Below the pieces are notes generated by a model. The model ran no database searches, had not been told where the DNA came from, and worked only from the letters and a program-made list of their open reading frames with translations. Positions 26,515 through 37,945 of a DNA stretch of 64,000 nucleotides are shown here, piece by piece. The stretch's first letter is position 1. Each line of letters begins with the position of its first letter. The position numbers were made by a program, and so were the translations under genes. Source of the DNA: Apostichopus japonicus (lineage: Eukaryota > Echinodermata > Holothuroidea > Aspidochirotida > Stichopodidae); the NCBI RefSeq assembly GCF_037975245.1, contig NC_092575.1:20283341-20347340 (forward strand). The letters run 5' to 3'.

Positions 26515-27350
26515 GTTGCTGTGTCCGAGTGGATAAAGGCGGTGACAGTTGCGGAAGCAATGAGGCTTAGCAACGGGAGGTTCCGGGTTTGATAGCAGGC
26601 CGGGTCATAGTAAGGTGGGTTTTTTCATCTAAGAGCAATCTACGGTTTTCCCATCTGAAATGACTTTCTAAATCAGGGATTCCCTAACTTTATCCCCCCC
26701 CCCCACGAACCCCCTGTGGGTATCAGAGTTGTCCATGAACACCCAACTTTTCGAGACACGATCTGAGTCATTATTATACTATATACGCAAAACAGTGCTT
26801 CGTCAAAGATCAAGTGCATAGTGTAATATTGTAATGAATAAAAAAACAAGAGATGAACAAATATTTATTTGGAAACTTCAAGATCAGATCAGCTCTTTAT
26901 CTTCACGACGTACTGTTATGCGTACACCAACTTCACCAAAGTCATGCGGCCTGTGTCTGTTTCATAATTCAGTTATTTATCACATGTTTGCACGGTACGG
27001 TACTACTATGGCAACATATATGTATATGGAACACTAAAAGAGTTTGTCGATAGGGTACGACTTTTGAACATTACTAAATTACATGATATATCAGATTTTA
27101 GTTCAACAAAAAGTACTCTAGTTTTGACTTTCAGAAACGTCTCACTACCCCCTGGAATAGACTCACGCACCCCCTGGGGGTTCATGCACCCCAGTTAGGG
27201 AACCCCTGTTCTAAATTGAAAAGATTTCCAAATTTGCGTTAAAAATGTTGAATTGGAAGCCACCCGACGTGTAAGTTGTAATCCCAAAGCCCTTGCGGGT
27301 GCCTCCCAAGCGTCGTAAAAAAACTGCTGATTATTATTGTTATTATTGTT
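26515..27350 (+). mobile_element. tRNA-derived SINE with (ATT)n tail, split by a hAT insertion
   Basis: The head at 26515-26600 resembles a leucine/serine-type tRNA, with TGTCCGAGTGG as the A box (one mismatch) and a worn B box. A body of about 200 bases follows and the 3' end is CTGCTGATTATTATTG-type (ATT)n. Without the inserted element (26674-27208 plus one 8-bp duplication) the SINE is about 290 bases long. It differs from the (TA)n-tailed SINE elsewhere in the window. Confidence 0.7.
26674..27208 (-). mobile_element. hAT-type MITE inserted in a SINE, copy 1
   Basis: The 535-bp element has ends CAGGGATTCCCTAACT and, reverse-complemented, CAGGGGTTCCCTAACT. It is flanked by perfect 8-bp duplications TTCTAAAT (26666-26673 and 27209-27216). 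Its interior matches the reverse complement of the elements at 54612-55121 and 57753-58257, for example AAATATTTGTTCATCTCTTG and TGACTCAGATCGTGTCTCG. It lacks a transposase. The CAGGG ends and 8-bp duplication are typical of hAT elements. Confidence 0.9.
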
Positions 27351-29911
27351 CTAAGCAAGGATATTTGTATTGATATTAACGATCATAGGTGTGGATACTA
27401 ATTGCATGTTGCTCAACGACAATGCAACCTCATGCTTAGGCTGGTCTGACCCAACAGCATGAAGGACATTGATTCGCATGAGAAGTCCTTGTACAGATGC
27501 AATATACATAATCGTGTAGCTAAATCAACAACAGAAAATGTCTCATTAACTTATAACTAAGTTGTCGAAAGCGCAAAGAATTAATTAGCTTAGAAAGGGA
27601 TTAGATATAGTACCCTGGGTACATAAATGTAAATATTCTTCCAACTTAATTGGTATCGGGATCTATTAACCATGTCCAGAACCGTTACTCGGCTCCGCTG
27701 ATCATTAGTTTGCTCGGGATGCCAGTTACTAGTTCGACTCCCAGGTTTTTCGTCTACAATATGTTTGCTGTGTCAAGAAGAAACAAAAGTGTGGACATGT
27801 TTCGCCGGTTTTTTTTTTTAACTGTTGAAGGACGTTACAAGACGAATTTTCTGCAATCAGTAGTTTGCACATACCGATCAATACTTCGCCGACACTCAAG
27901 GGCAAATAATACATAGAAATTCCCGGGGAGGTGGTCATAATTCAAAAGTTGGATACTAATCGGAAACTACAGATCTATACAGCAGCTCAAACTTGTTGGA
28001 AAGCCTAAGATATAGGTAAACGGAACGAGCTAGGAAACAAGCCGGCAATGAGGGAAATGAAATGAAAGATATAACTGGGCAATTCAAACCTTAGGAAATT
28101 TGTAATTATTTCTCCCTCGAGGAATTTGACCAAATCCTAATCGGCATGCACACGTTTACAATTAAACGTGTCAACTATCTATTTATAAATTATTCTAACC
28201 TTATAGTAGAGAATGAGGTTCATGTCAATGGGCTGATAATACATTTGCGGACGCTTTGTTTCCGCGAATTTACGCAAATTTATGTGGCCTGTATTTTCAC
28301 TACAACAAATAGCGCGTTCTGTCGCAAACAAACTACTCCCTTTTTCGTCACCAGATCACGTGATTTCAAAACATTTCCAATTGTCGCATTAGAAAGCTGA
28401 GGCTATTCAATTGAAGTGACTGGACTATTTAGTCTAACACACATACCATTATGTCAATTCCTCAGATGGTACATAAAATTGAATAAAATTTTTTTTTAAA
28501 AACCTACGAATTATATTCTATAGCACCATATAACACGTTTACAATGGCATTGCGCATGGATACTGCGTGGTGTTGACTTTCATACAAAGGTGTTCTGTTA
28601 TTTTATAAGAATTTTTAAGAACATGTTTTGGTTGAGTTATTATAACTTTATAAAATAATATTTTAAACTTAACATTTACTACTACAACCGAAGGACCGAC
28701 ATTTTCCGTCGCCTTGAATGGACTATTCTCTGTCCTTCTTTCGCTCACTGCTTTTGGCATCGGGAGTTTTTTTCGGGACCCACAATAAAGCAACCTGTGC
28801 CTTCCACCTAAACCGCGCGGCGACCGCAATATACACGTTACGTGTGTAATGCTAACACTGCATGAAACTCATGCGATACATTATGTACATTTACATACAG
28901 GATATACACTGTACAGTAGCAGTATATTACATATACCGTATCACGTGACCAAGTCAGAAAGTGGAGTAACGGTGTACCAGGGAAACCTATGAAATTGACC
29001 CGCCCTCTAAAAAAATTCTAGCTGAGAGAATACCTTTCAAAAAATTAACGAATCCTGGTGGTGTACATTGAAAACCTTGGAATATCAGTAGAAACAGTTT
29101 TTATATATACAGTTTCAAATTATTTCTTGCCTGATTTCACCAAGCCCCAATGAGGTACCAGACATTAAACAATGTATATTTAAAACTAACATATTAGAAC
29201 ATATATAACAGTAAGAAATATGGCATCACATTACAGATCATTAACGTAATGAAACACGGAAGTCATTAAGAAGATGATACCACTGATACCACGGCTAATA
29301 ACAACACTATAACGATACGCGAAAATTGTTAATTATGTTTAAAAAATAAAGAAAAATCATATATTCTTTATTGGCGTTTTCTATTTTCTGAGTATTTTGC
29401 ATAGCAACACATCAAATTCTACTTGAAAGTCATGCATCCTTGAACGTACGATGCCATTACCTGACTCAACTAGCGATTATGACCTTTTCGTGACCTTAAA
29501 TAGATTGTCTTTCAATTTGAAAATTAGAAACACACAGAAAGTTTATATATAGATGATGGGAGAAAATCCTTGAACTTGAGAAAGGGAAAAAAAAACTCTC
29601 AGACAATCTTGTTTAGCTACAGGAGGTTTCCGGATATTGTAATATTGTAATATAGTAACATATTTAATTGTAAAATATTGTAATATAAGGTTATTGCAGT
29701 AATGAGTATTAGGCATTCAGCATCTTGACACAATTACACGTCTAGTTAGATCTCAATAGGTGTGTGCACGCACATTGGCAAGTGGTTTCTGGTATCCGGG
29801 TTCGAACTTCATTTTTGTCAAGGATTGTTCCTTTCAAAAATGATTGAAATAAACCAATAGATTCTGATATGCATGGATTGGTTATCTTTGGATTGGATTG
29901 GAACGGGCTGG
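27351..29911. other. Mostly no gene recognised
   Basis: AT-rich apart from the weak exon candidate at 28680-28760. It includes A/T runs at 27810-27820 and 28490-28500 and repeated ATATTGTAAT words near 29636-29690. Confidence 0.35.
28680..28760 (-). CDS. Possible 5' coding exon, unknown protein
   Basis: An ATG opens 27 codons (MPKAVSERRTENSPFKATEN..) that end at a GTA|GTAAAT donor. The peptide is hydrophilic and looks like a disordered N-terminus. The frame is open further upstream, so the start is not certain. No domain or partner exon is visible. Confidence 0.2.
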
Positions 29912-30099
29912 GAATCGAGCAGGGAATCGAGCAGGGAATCGAGCGGGTTCGAGCGGGTTCGAGCGGGGTCGAGCGGGGTCGAGCGGGGTCGAAAGGGGTC
30001 GGAAGGGGTCGGAAGGGGTCGAAAGGGGTCGAAAGGGGTCGAAAGGGGTCGAAAGGGGTCGGAAGGGGTCGAAAGGGGTCGAAAGGGGTCGAGCAGGGT
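29912..30099. repeat. 10-bp tandem repeat, GGGGTCGAAA-type
   Basis: About 16 units of a 10-bp repeat (GAGCGGGGTC, GAAAGGGGTC, GGAAGGGGTC) in perfect register from 29941, preceded by slightly longer GGAATCGAGCA units. All three plus frames and two minus frames stay open, giving GVERGRKGSK- and TPFDPFRPL-like peptides. Being GC-rich in an AT-rich setting, it stands out sharply. Confidence 0.95.
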
Positions 30100-32116
30100 G
30101 ATTCTGTCAGAAACAACTATCATTGTCGAATTGATTGAGCGAGGTTGAGAGGAGTAGCTTGGGGATGGAGTGGATCATGAGGTCTATGGAGGAGGGAATA
30201 AATGGGTGCATGTGGTAGAGACATAGCCTACCTTATTTTCTTTCCATTTGTTGAATTATTCAGCAGGAGGTACCCGTCAAACAACACAAGAACAAAAAAA
30301 AAAAGGGGGGAACCTGGAATTACTGGTACCCGTTAAATGCTAGTATACAGAGTAAATCTACAATGTAGTAAACGTAAACGCAACTTCCTCATTTTCAAAC
30401 CACAGAGGTCTACGGAAGCTTAATAGTGCCATCAACATATAAGAGAACTTTGCCCCAATAAGTCAACATTTTTCAGTAAATATTTTAGATAACAAGATAA
30501 TATCTTATCAAAAATCAGAAAAAAGGGTCAGAAAAATATACTAGTAAGTGGTATTCTCAGTAAGAGTGAATTATTTTAACAACATAAACAGTTCTACTTG
30601 ACGATATCCATAATGTCACACCACCAAACTAAAGAAAAGAAAAACAATTTACCAGGTTACTATAGGGATCTTCTTTTGATATGAACCAGGGAGTTGTTAT
30701 GGACCCAGATTCCCCCTTTATGTAATTTATGTCAAACAATGTGGCGTTATCGTCTCAGGCAGTGACGCGGCTAATTTGAACCGTGTTCTACTATTTCCTT
30801 CCTTTTCTTCTGTAAGCGAGTCTTAATACAGTATAGAAGCCAGGTGGGTGTTGCATGGGGTTTCTCCTCACCCCCTCACCCCCTCCCGTCACCCCCCCCC
30901 CACAAGCCCACCCCCTTTCCTTTTATTTTCTCTCAATCTCACATAAAAAATGCAAATGTGGTTATTAGCATAACATTATTTTTTTACCTAATTATTGACC
31001 ACATTTCTAGTCTAAATATGCTTCAAAATGTACCATTTCCGTCTAAACTTTTGCTGGGTGAGCGAGCACACCCAAATCCTGTTACATGGGAGTCGCATTC
31101 TATATACGAACCCACAGCATGCACCTCTCATTCATTAATTGGTGAAAGTTTTACATCCATCGGTACACACCGTTCATAGAAAGGTTCATGTCCCTAACGA
31201 AATCACAGTCGTTCGAATTTATTTGCCAATTTTACCATTCACCCTTCCAAATCACCATCCGACCACGAGAATTAATATGTGAATAATATATGGTTTGGGT
31301 CAAATGTGACGAAAAATCCGAAATTTAACGCAAGTAACAGCTTTCTTGAATTGGTGATTAATATACGTTAAATACTTGTAAGACAAATTAACTCATAAAT
31401 CACCTCAATGACGTGTTGTACAGCACGGTACCGTTCCACTTCGTGACACAAGAAAATGGAATAAAATGCAACAAAATTCATCATGAAATCTACCCTGTTT
31501 TAGATGTCAAGATGGCCCTGTAAGGTTATTCGGTGGAAATGACAGTTTATCTTATCGGTTATGTCTTCCTGTAGAGTCAGCGTGGGACTCCGTGGAGCCT
31601 GCAGTTTTAGCTGGATCTTAACTTCTTAGTTTGCACGATCTCTGATTATTATGACAGCATAACATCTGCTCTGGTCTTGCAAGATACGAATCACTTCATG
31701 ACGGATAATTTAATACAAAGCAAACATTCTGGCGGTTTCTTCGTTTTTCTCGAGAAAGATTCACATCCGTGGATTTAAGATGGATTGTTAATTTTAAGTG
31801 GAATTTTCTATCGCGCTTATTGTATAAGCGGTACGCGCTGAACTTAAGAGTTTTGCACGTGATGATTTCTGACGTCACAATGGGTAAACCTTCCCCTGTA
31901 TTGGGGAAACACATGAAGAATAAATCAGCATTCCTAACGATAGCCATATGGCACGAGTTCGTCGCCGATATTTACTTTAGAAGAGACGAGTTTTACAGTA
32001 AAACCTATTCTAGAAATCTGAGTCGATTGATTACTCACATTTTGAGGACGTCTAGACTGAATATAAATTATATACGTGTTGAGTCACTGAAAGCTATTGT
32101 TGATTTTTTTATCAAA
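30100..32116. other. No gene recognised; one long frame at 31769-32266
   Basis: A C-rich patch covers about 30867-30915. A plus-strand frame of 165 codons (31769-32266) is long for this window, but its last 50 codons come from the inverted-repeat element at 32117. I see no domain in the first 115 codons. TGACGTCA occurs at 31870-31877. Confidence 0.3.
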
Positions 32117-32385
32117 GTGGCTATTCTTACAACTATAGTTGTAACAATAATTTCCGAATACGCATGCGCAGTTGCTATTTTTAGGACCAGGAGTACTATT
32201 TTTACGACCAGGAGTAACAATAATTTCCGGTTAGGGTTAGGGGTTAGGATTAGGGTTCAGGGTTAGGGTTAGGGTTACCCCTATTACATGCGCAGTTGCT
32301 TTATTTACTTTACTGAGCATGAATTCGCCGATGTCGTAAGAATAGTTTATAAATAATTGTTAAAACTAGTTGTAAGAATAGCCAC
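32117..32385. mobile_element. Inverted-repeat element carrying telomere-like repeats
   Basis: The first 19 bases, GTGGCTATTCTTACAACTA, are the exact reverse complement of the last 19 (32367-32385). Weaker pairing continues inward (AGTTGTAACAATAATT against AGTTTTAACAATTATT). The 269-bp interval contains TTAGGG repeats at 32231-32278 and two copies of a CGCATGCGCAGTTGC-like or CATGCGCAGTTGC word on either side of them. No coding potential is seen. I could not settle a target duplication, so the superfamily is unassigned. Confidence 0.7.
32231..32278 (+). repeat. Interstitial telomeric repeat (TTAGGG)n
   Basis: About seven and a half units of TTAGGG with small variants (GTTAGGA, TTCAGGG). TTAGGG is the ancestral metazoan telomere unit. 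Here it lies inside a short element with inverted ends, not at a chromosome end. Confidence 0.9.
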
Positions 32386-34286
32386 GGCCTTTTTTTTATG
32401 CTATCAAACATTCCAGACTGATGAAACGCTGCTATTGATTATGCTCGATCTAAGCTCTATACACATCTGTATTCGAAAGAGTTTTACTCTACATGGCACA
32501 CATATGATGAACCACAATAGTATCACCCCTGTATACATTAAGGGGCGGATCAAAGGCTGATGGGCATCAAAATCGACCACAAACATTACTCTGACCATTG
32601 CAATGTACACCTTGGACATATTTCTCAAGGGTTTCATTAATTACATTTTTTACCGATGTTTTCTTATGCACCGCTATTTAAACTTATATGTCATGTTACA
32701 TCCATGGAGCGATCTGTTTACAAATGTATCGCTAGGCAGCAAAATCGTTTCGGATTTCCCCGAAAAGTTAGGCTTTATATTAGTCAAGTTTATGAGTCAA
32801 ACACACATTTTTCGCACGATTGAACTGAAGTGAACAACGATAATTTACCGTGAGTTTGCACACGAAGTACCCCTAATGCTACTTTTTGATGAGAAATCAG
32901 TTATCCAAAATACTTACAAATTGCATCTTGCGACATTGCGTCGGGGTGAGTGCAAAGATTACTACGCCTCATCTAAAATAATAGGATAATGCTTGCTCGT
33001 GCATCGTCGAAGTACTCCATATTACATGCTTAATTAAAAAGTCAATATTTAAAGGGACTGTTGTAGTAGTGGGCAACAATTATTTCACTTGATCGTACAA
33101 AAACTCGTTGAAAAGTTGCCCTGCTGAACTTTATGCGAATTAGGTGAGCAGGCCGGACGAGAGGGGATCGGGGTCAGGGGGAGGGGTGAATGGACGGGGA
33201 TACAGACGGTCGGGCGCCCGGGGTCAACTATTGGATGTAATTGTCTTTCGAGACCCAACATTGTTCTCGACACCTCTGCAAGTGGATCGTATGGTTCTAT
33301 CACAACTATGAATTGTCATAAAAAAATATATAAAAATAATATAAATTCCTAATCTACATGACAAATAGAATGGGTGGTTTATATGATTTGTAAAGCATTG
33401 TGCAGTGAAAGTACATATGGGAAGGAACCTTTATGGAAGGTATAGTGGCAGAATCAGGACTTAAGGAGGGTTGTGGTCCGTGGTTCGTTGTAGCTGACTC
33501 TCGGGATGGGGGTGGCTCGAGGGCCTATCCACCAGATAAAAACCTGGCGATGTAGGTCCCCCCCCCCCTTCGCTCACACCACTGGGCATCGTGGTCACTT
33601 AAGCATGAGTCAGTAGTTTGGAATTCATTATGTAAGCCTAGTCTCTTTAACGATTCTTCAGAAAAGTACAAAAGGATCAAGTTGTTTGGTATTTGCACTT
33701 TACAGAACGAATAAATTGCACAAAATCACCACATATACGAAATTGTGTCAACCTATCCAAAGTACATGTGACCACCTTTTAAGCTAGCAACGCGGGTGTG
33801 ATAGAAACATTTCCCTCACGACAAGAAAAAAAAACAGCTATAGAGAAACCAGTACAGGGGTAACCAACCATGTTTCGTTACTCTGACACATGGTCGTACA
33901 CTTTTAAGCATTTTAAAATATTTCAATGATTGTTGCACAAAAAAAGAATACAGTGACTATCAAATTATAAACTAATATAAAGAATAATTGTAGGCCCTTA
34001 TATCCCGCTACAAAGCACTCGTATTATGGACAGTATGAGCAGTGTGAATATCATGTTTATATTAGATTAAGTGAAACTCAGAGCTTATCTTTTTACACGC
34101 ATTCAAAAACAAACAAATACACACCTCACATGGGTTACCTCCGTTTCCGATTTATATAAAGAAATACCCTTCCCTTTCCCTAAAGTAAACATAGCCTATA
34201 GATACACGAGAAAGGCCCTCGCGACAGAGTAAACGGTGAGGATATTCGGTAACAAGGACGGCAGGAACAGGGGCTAGTAATGGGGG
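32386..34286. other. No gene recognised; one GC-rich patch
   Basis: AT-rich except for about 33130-33240, where GC content rises and G runs on the plus strand (GGGATCGGGGTCAGGGGGAG) could form a G-quadruplex. On the minus strand the patch is open (EVSRTMLGLERQLHPIVDPG) and proline-rich, but I could not define splice borders. Confidence 0.35.
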
Positions 34287-34404
34287 ATAAGGGGAGGAGG
34301 GGAGGAGGGGACGAGGGGACGAGGGGACGAGGGGACGAGGGGACGAGGGGACGAGGGGACGAGGGGACGAGGGGACGAGGGGGCGAGGGGACGAGGGGGC
34401 GAGG
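34287..34404. repeat. 8-bp tandem repeat GAGGGGAC
   Basis: About 14 units of GAGGGGAC with GAGGGGGC and GGAGGAGG variants at the edges. The plus strand is almost pure purine plus C, with a run of four G's every 8 bases, so it is a strong G-quadruplex candidate. The overlapping SSPRPLVP-like and RGDEGT-like open frames are by-products. Confidence 0.95.
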
Positions 34405-35911
34405 CAAAGAAACGGGACTGAGGGAGGGGACACGTTTAGGGGATGGATGTAAAATGGAGCTGTATTTGTTAGTGATGACTTGCTTTAGAATTGTAGATAT
34501 TAATACAATGTTCAGAAATATTAAGTAAAATATGCAAAATGCTTGATAAAATCTGTATCCGTTGTAGAAGAACAGAACTAAAGGCCGACATGAATTCAAT
34601 TTTCAAAAGTAAGACTGAAACCCTATAAACGAACTTATGAGCGGTTCAGTCTAGTAAAGCTGTTATGTTTTTAACGTTTTCAGATTACATATAGACCAAA
34701 CTGACCAACCTGTGTTACATTCGTCACACTTGTGTGACGGCATTTTGGATTTTTACATCTCTCTGGTTGGCCCATATATAATCAACAATGTCCCAAAAGT
34801 TCATAAATCTATTTATTTTGTGTTTTGTTTTTAACTTTTGATGCATTTTAATAATATTTTCTAGAAATAAAAAACAATATACTTTTATAGGCCTATAAAA
34901 ATTGAAGCTATACTTCTCGAAACTTTGATAAGTCACGCCAGAGTCATAAAAAAAACTGCTGAAGTTCAAGAAAGGTTCATGATTAATTGGATGTACTATC
35001 AGGAAGGCAAGATAGTATATCCCGGATAATATATCCTGGACAACATGATTGGTTACACAGATCTGTAAATCCGTGTAAATGATAACGCAGGCAAGTTGAT
35101 TCCCACGGAGTCATAGAGTACTATATTTAGTACGTAATGATCGGTTACCTTGCAAATCGGTCAATATCTTAGAATAACAATAATTGCCTCGTGATATTTT
35201 ACCATTACAAACACGTAAACACAGAACATAAAGGAATGTAAAAATGGACTTAAATATTTGAAAATAAAGGCGTGTTGTTTTCAAGCATTATAATCTATTG
35301 CATGACGTCAAAGAATAATATGTTATTCTTGTTTTTTTTTGGGGGGGGGGGGTTGGCGGGGATGGCGGGGGGAGGGAACTTTCGTAAGTGCATATTATTT
35401 GATGCTAATTAAATTGCAGAACGAAGCAGTTCGTTAACTTTCGTTCTTTCTTTTTCCCATTTAAAGGATTTATTTTGTAATTAATACAACTGTGGGAAAG
35501 TTGCTGTTGTAAACATTAGTGATATTAAAAATTAATGCCTTTGTTATGTGATAACTTTCTCGGTTAATTCCTTGGTAGCATTATCCCATTCACTACGGTG
35601 TTGAATATCGCAACGGCGTGCACAAAAAGGGGGGGGGGGGTGGGGTAGGAACCCATATCCGGTGAAAAGGATTCAGTCGTGGCGGGATTTTTGTTTTAAT
35701 ATTCGCTTGTACGAAATAATTAAAATCGATCAGCAGCTGACTTGATTTTTCAGAGGACAGTCGAGGACAGTCGATGTTTCAGTACATGAATGTGTTTGTT
35801 CAATATACTCGAAGACGCAGTGCTGTTGCACAGTACAAATCAAAAGTCCTCAGGTGAAGTACAATGACATGCCATAGATTATATTATAACAATACACATG
35901 AATCAGATCAA

Positions 35912-35915
<4 letters not shown>
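34405..35915. other. No gene recognised
   Basis: AT-rich, with long G runs at 35341-35352 and about 35631-35641 and TGACGTCA at 35303-35310. Open frames are short and unremarkable. Confidence 0.4.

Positions 35916-35986
<71 letters not shown>
35916..35986. repeat. (TA)n microsatellite
   Basis: About 70 bases of pure TA. Confidence 0.95.
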
Positions 35987-35988
<2 letters not shown>

Positions 35989-36539
35989 ACTACATGATGA
36001 CAATGGGGCCATGAACAGCCGGTGTGGTTAATGGGGTCTATCCACCCCCCCCCCCCTCCACCCCACCCCCAAGTCATTTGTGGTGGCAACAATCAAAGCA
36101 GCGAAATACATACCTCTTATACCACCAGTGTATAAGTAACGTTAAACTACGTGCATTCAAAAACCACATTAATGAGGCTTTAGTAATGCGACCCATTGCA
36201 GAAAGGTCGTAGCACTATGAAGTGTTCCATAAATGATTTAAATTTTGCACTGAATTAACATCACTATTCGCTATTTTTGTAAGTATGTATCTTAGTAACG
36301 CGACCTTCTTCTAATGACCTAACCATATAAATATATCCCCCAATTCGATTCTAATGGTTTACTTTTACATTGTTGAAAGCAACCAGTCTTGCCTGGGACT
36401 TTTTTTTTCAGTATCAATAAGGTCTATGTAGATCGATGTAAAAGTTTACATACAAATAAAGCGACATATATGACGTCACCGTAATCACATGATTACGTTC
36501 ATGTTATCAGTGGGATGGTTGGGGTGAGGAAAGGGCCAA
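35987..36539. other. No gene recognised
   Basis: A C run with CCACCCC at 36043-36069, and TGACGTCA at 36471-36478 followed by the palindrome AATCACATGATT. Confidence 0.4.
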
Positions 36540-36860
36540 TTTGTAGAGGTGTGAAGGTGTTGATGAAACAGGGAGAAGACAGTTTGGTGTGGTGTGGTGT
36601 TGATGTGATTAGGTAACAGCTAAAATGGTGTCAGTTTGGTGCGATGTGGTGTTGATGTGAGAGGGTCGGTGCTGAAATGGTGTCAGTTCGGTGAGGTGTG
36701 GGATGTAAGTGTTGAAGCGAGTGGGTGTAATGGTCGAGAATGAGTTAGTTCGGTGGAGTGTGGAGGTGTTGATGTGCTGATGTTAGGACCGAGAATCGGT
36801 CAGTTTGGTGAGGTGTGGTGTGGTATGGTGTGATGTGTTAGGACTACAAATGGGCTCAAT
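36540..36860. repeat. Degenerate GT-rich minisatellite, about 60-70 bp
   Basis: About five loose copies of a block containing GTCAGTTTGGTG, then GTGTGGTGTTGATGTGA, separated by variable purine-rich sequence. Copies diverge strongly, so the array is old. Confidence 0.7.
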
Positions 36861-37139
36861 TTGATATGACGTGTCGTACTATGGTGATAGAGGGTTTTTT
36901 TGGGACTAGGATAGTGGCATAGTAATATAAATACTAGTTGTGATACTTTCCTTCAAAACCTTCAATCTGTACTTTACACACAAAAAATACCGAAATGTTT
37001 GTCTTTTTACTGAAATAATTTCCGTTCTGCTACGTTTTTAGAGAACGCCGGAAGAGCCAGAACTTACGATTATATTATTAAAGTAGGTGTAAACACTATA
37101 TATAAAAAATATGTTGATATCGTTTATTCATAAATTACT

Positions 37140-37945
37140 TTGAGATTATCATTATGAACATTTATATTATCATCGTTTACTTAACATTATCATCATGTAC
37201 TTTTTACATGATCATCAAGTACGTTTTACATGATCATCATGTAAGATTATCTTATCATCGTTTATTGTTACGTTATCATCGAATGCTTTCATGTAAATAT
37301 CATGCATATTTATACATTATCACCCGTGGATATTGAATATTATAATCATGTTCTTTTATAGAATCATCATATACTTTCCCATTTTGATCATGTACTTTTT
37401 ACATGATCATTCATGTAAGAATATCTTATCTTTGTCTGTTTTTTACGGTTATCGTCGTATGCTTTTCATGTAATCATCATGTACATTTATATTATTACCC
37501 GTGGACTTGAATATTATCCTCGTGTATTTTCCCAATATCATCATGTACTTTCCCATTATCATCATGTACTTTTTACATGATCATTCATGTAAGATTATTT
37601 TGTCATCGTTTATATTTACGTTATCATCGTATGCTTTCATGTAAACATCATGCATATTTACATTATCACCCGTGGACTTAAATATTATCATCATGTACTT
37701 TCCCAATATTATCATGTACTTTCCCATTATCATCATGTACTTTTTGCATGATCATTCTTGTAAGAATATCCTATCATCGTTTGTTTTTTTTTCGGTTTTC
37801 GTCGTATGTTTTTCATGGAATCATCATGTACATGTATATTGCCACCCGTGGACTTGAATATTATCATCATGTATTTCCCAATATCATCATGACCTTTTTA
37901 CATGATCATTCATGTACGTTTATATCTGAGCATCGTGTACTTTCA
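37140..37945. repeat. Satellite-like tandem array, about 175-bp unit
   Basis: The marker CACCCGTGGA recurs at about 37321, 37497, 37668 and 37845, giving a period of about 175. Each unit also holds TATCATCATGTACTTT words, a near-palindrome TACATGATCATTCATGTA and a CATCGTATGCTTTCATGTAA segment. About four and a half copies are present. There is a nested ATCATCATGTACTTT sub-repeat, so the unit is a higher-order one. Confidence 0.85.

Noticed and set aside
31769-32266. 165-codon frame as a gene
   Set aside because: Its last third is transposon and telomere-repeat sequence, and the rest shows no domain or splice context. I mention it only in the region entry.
33085-33303. GC-rich proline-containing minus-strand frame as an exon
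   Set aside because: No defensible acceptor and donor pair. The base composition may reflect a quadruplex-type G-rich patch instead.
33445-33580. Another CAGTGG-type hAT element
   Set aside because: The ends TAGTGGCAGAATCAGG and CTCACACCACTG resemble the family, but the flanking octamers do not match.
37140-37945. CRISPR-like array
   Set aside because: Units are contiguous and similar throughout, with no unique spacers, and the context is eukaryotic.
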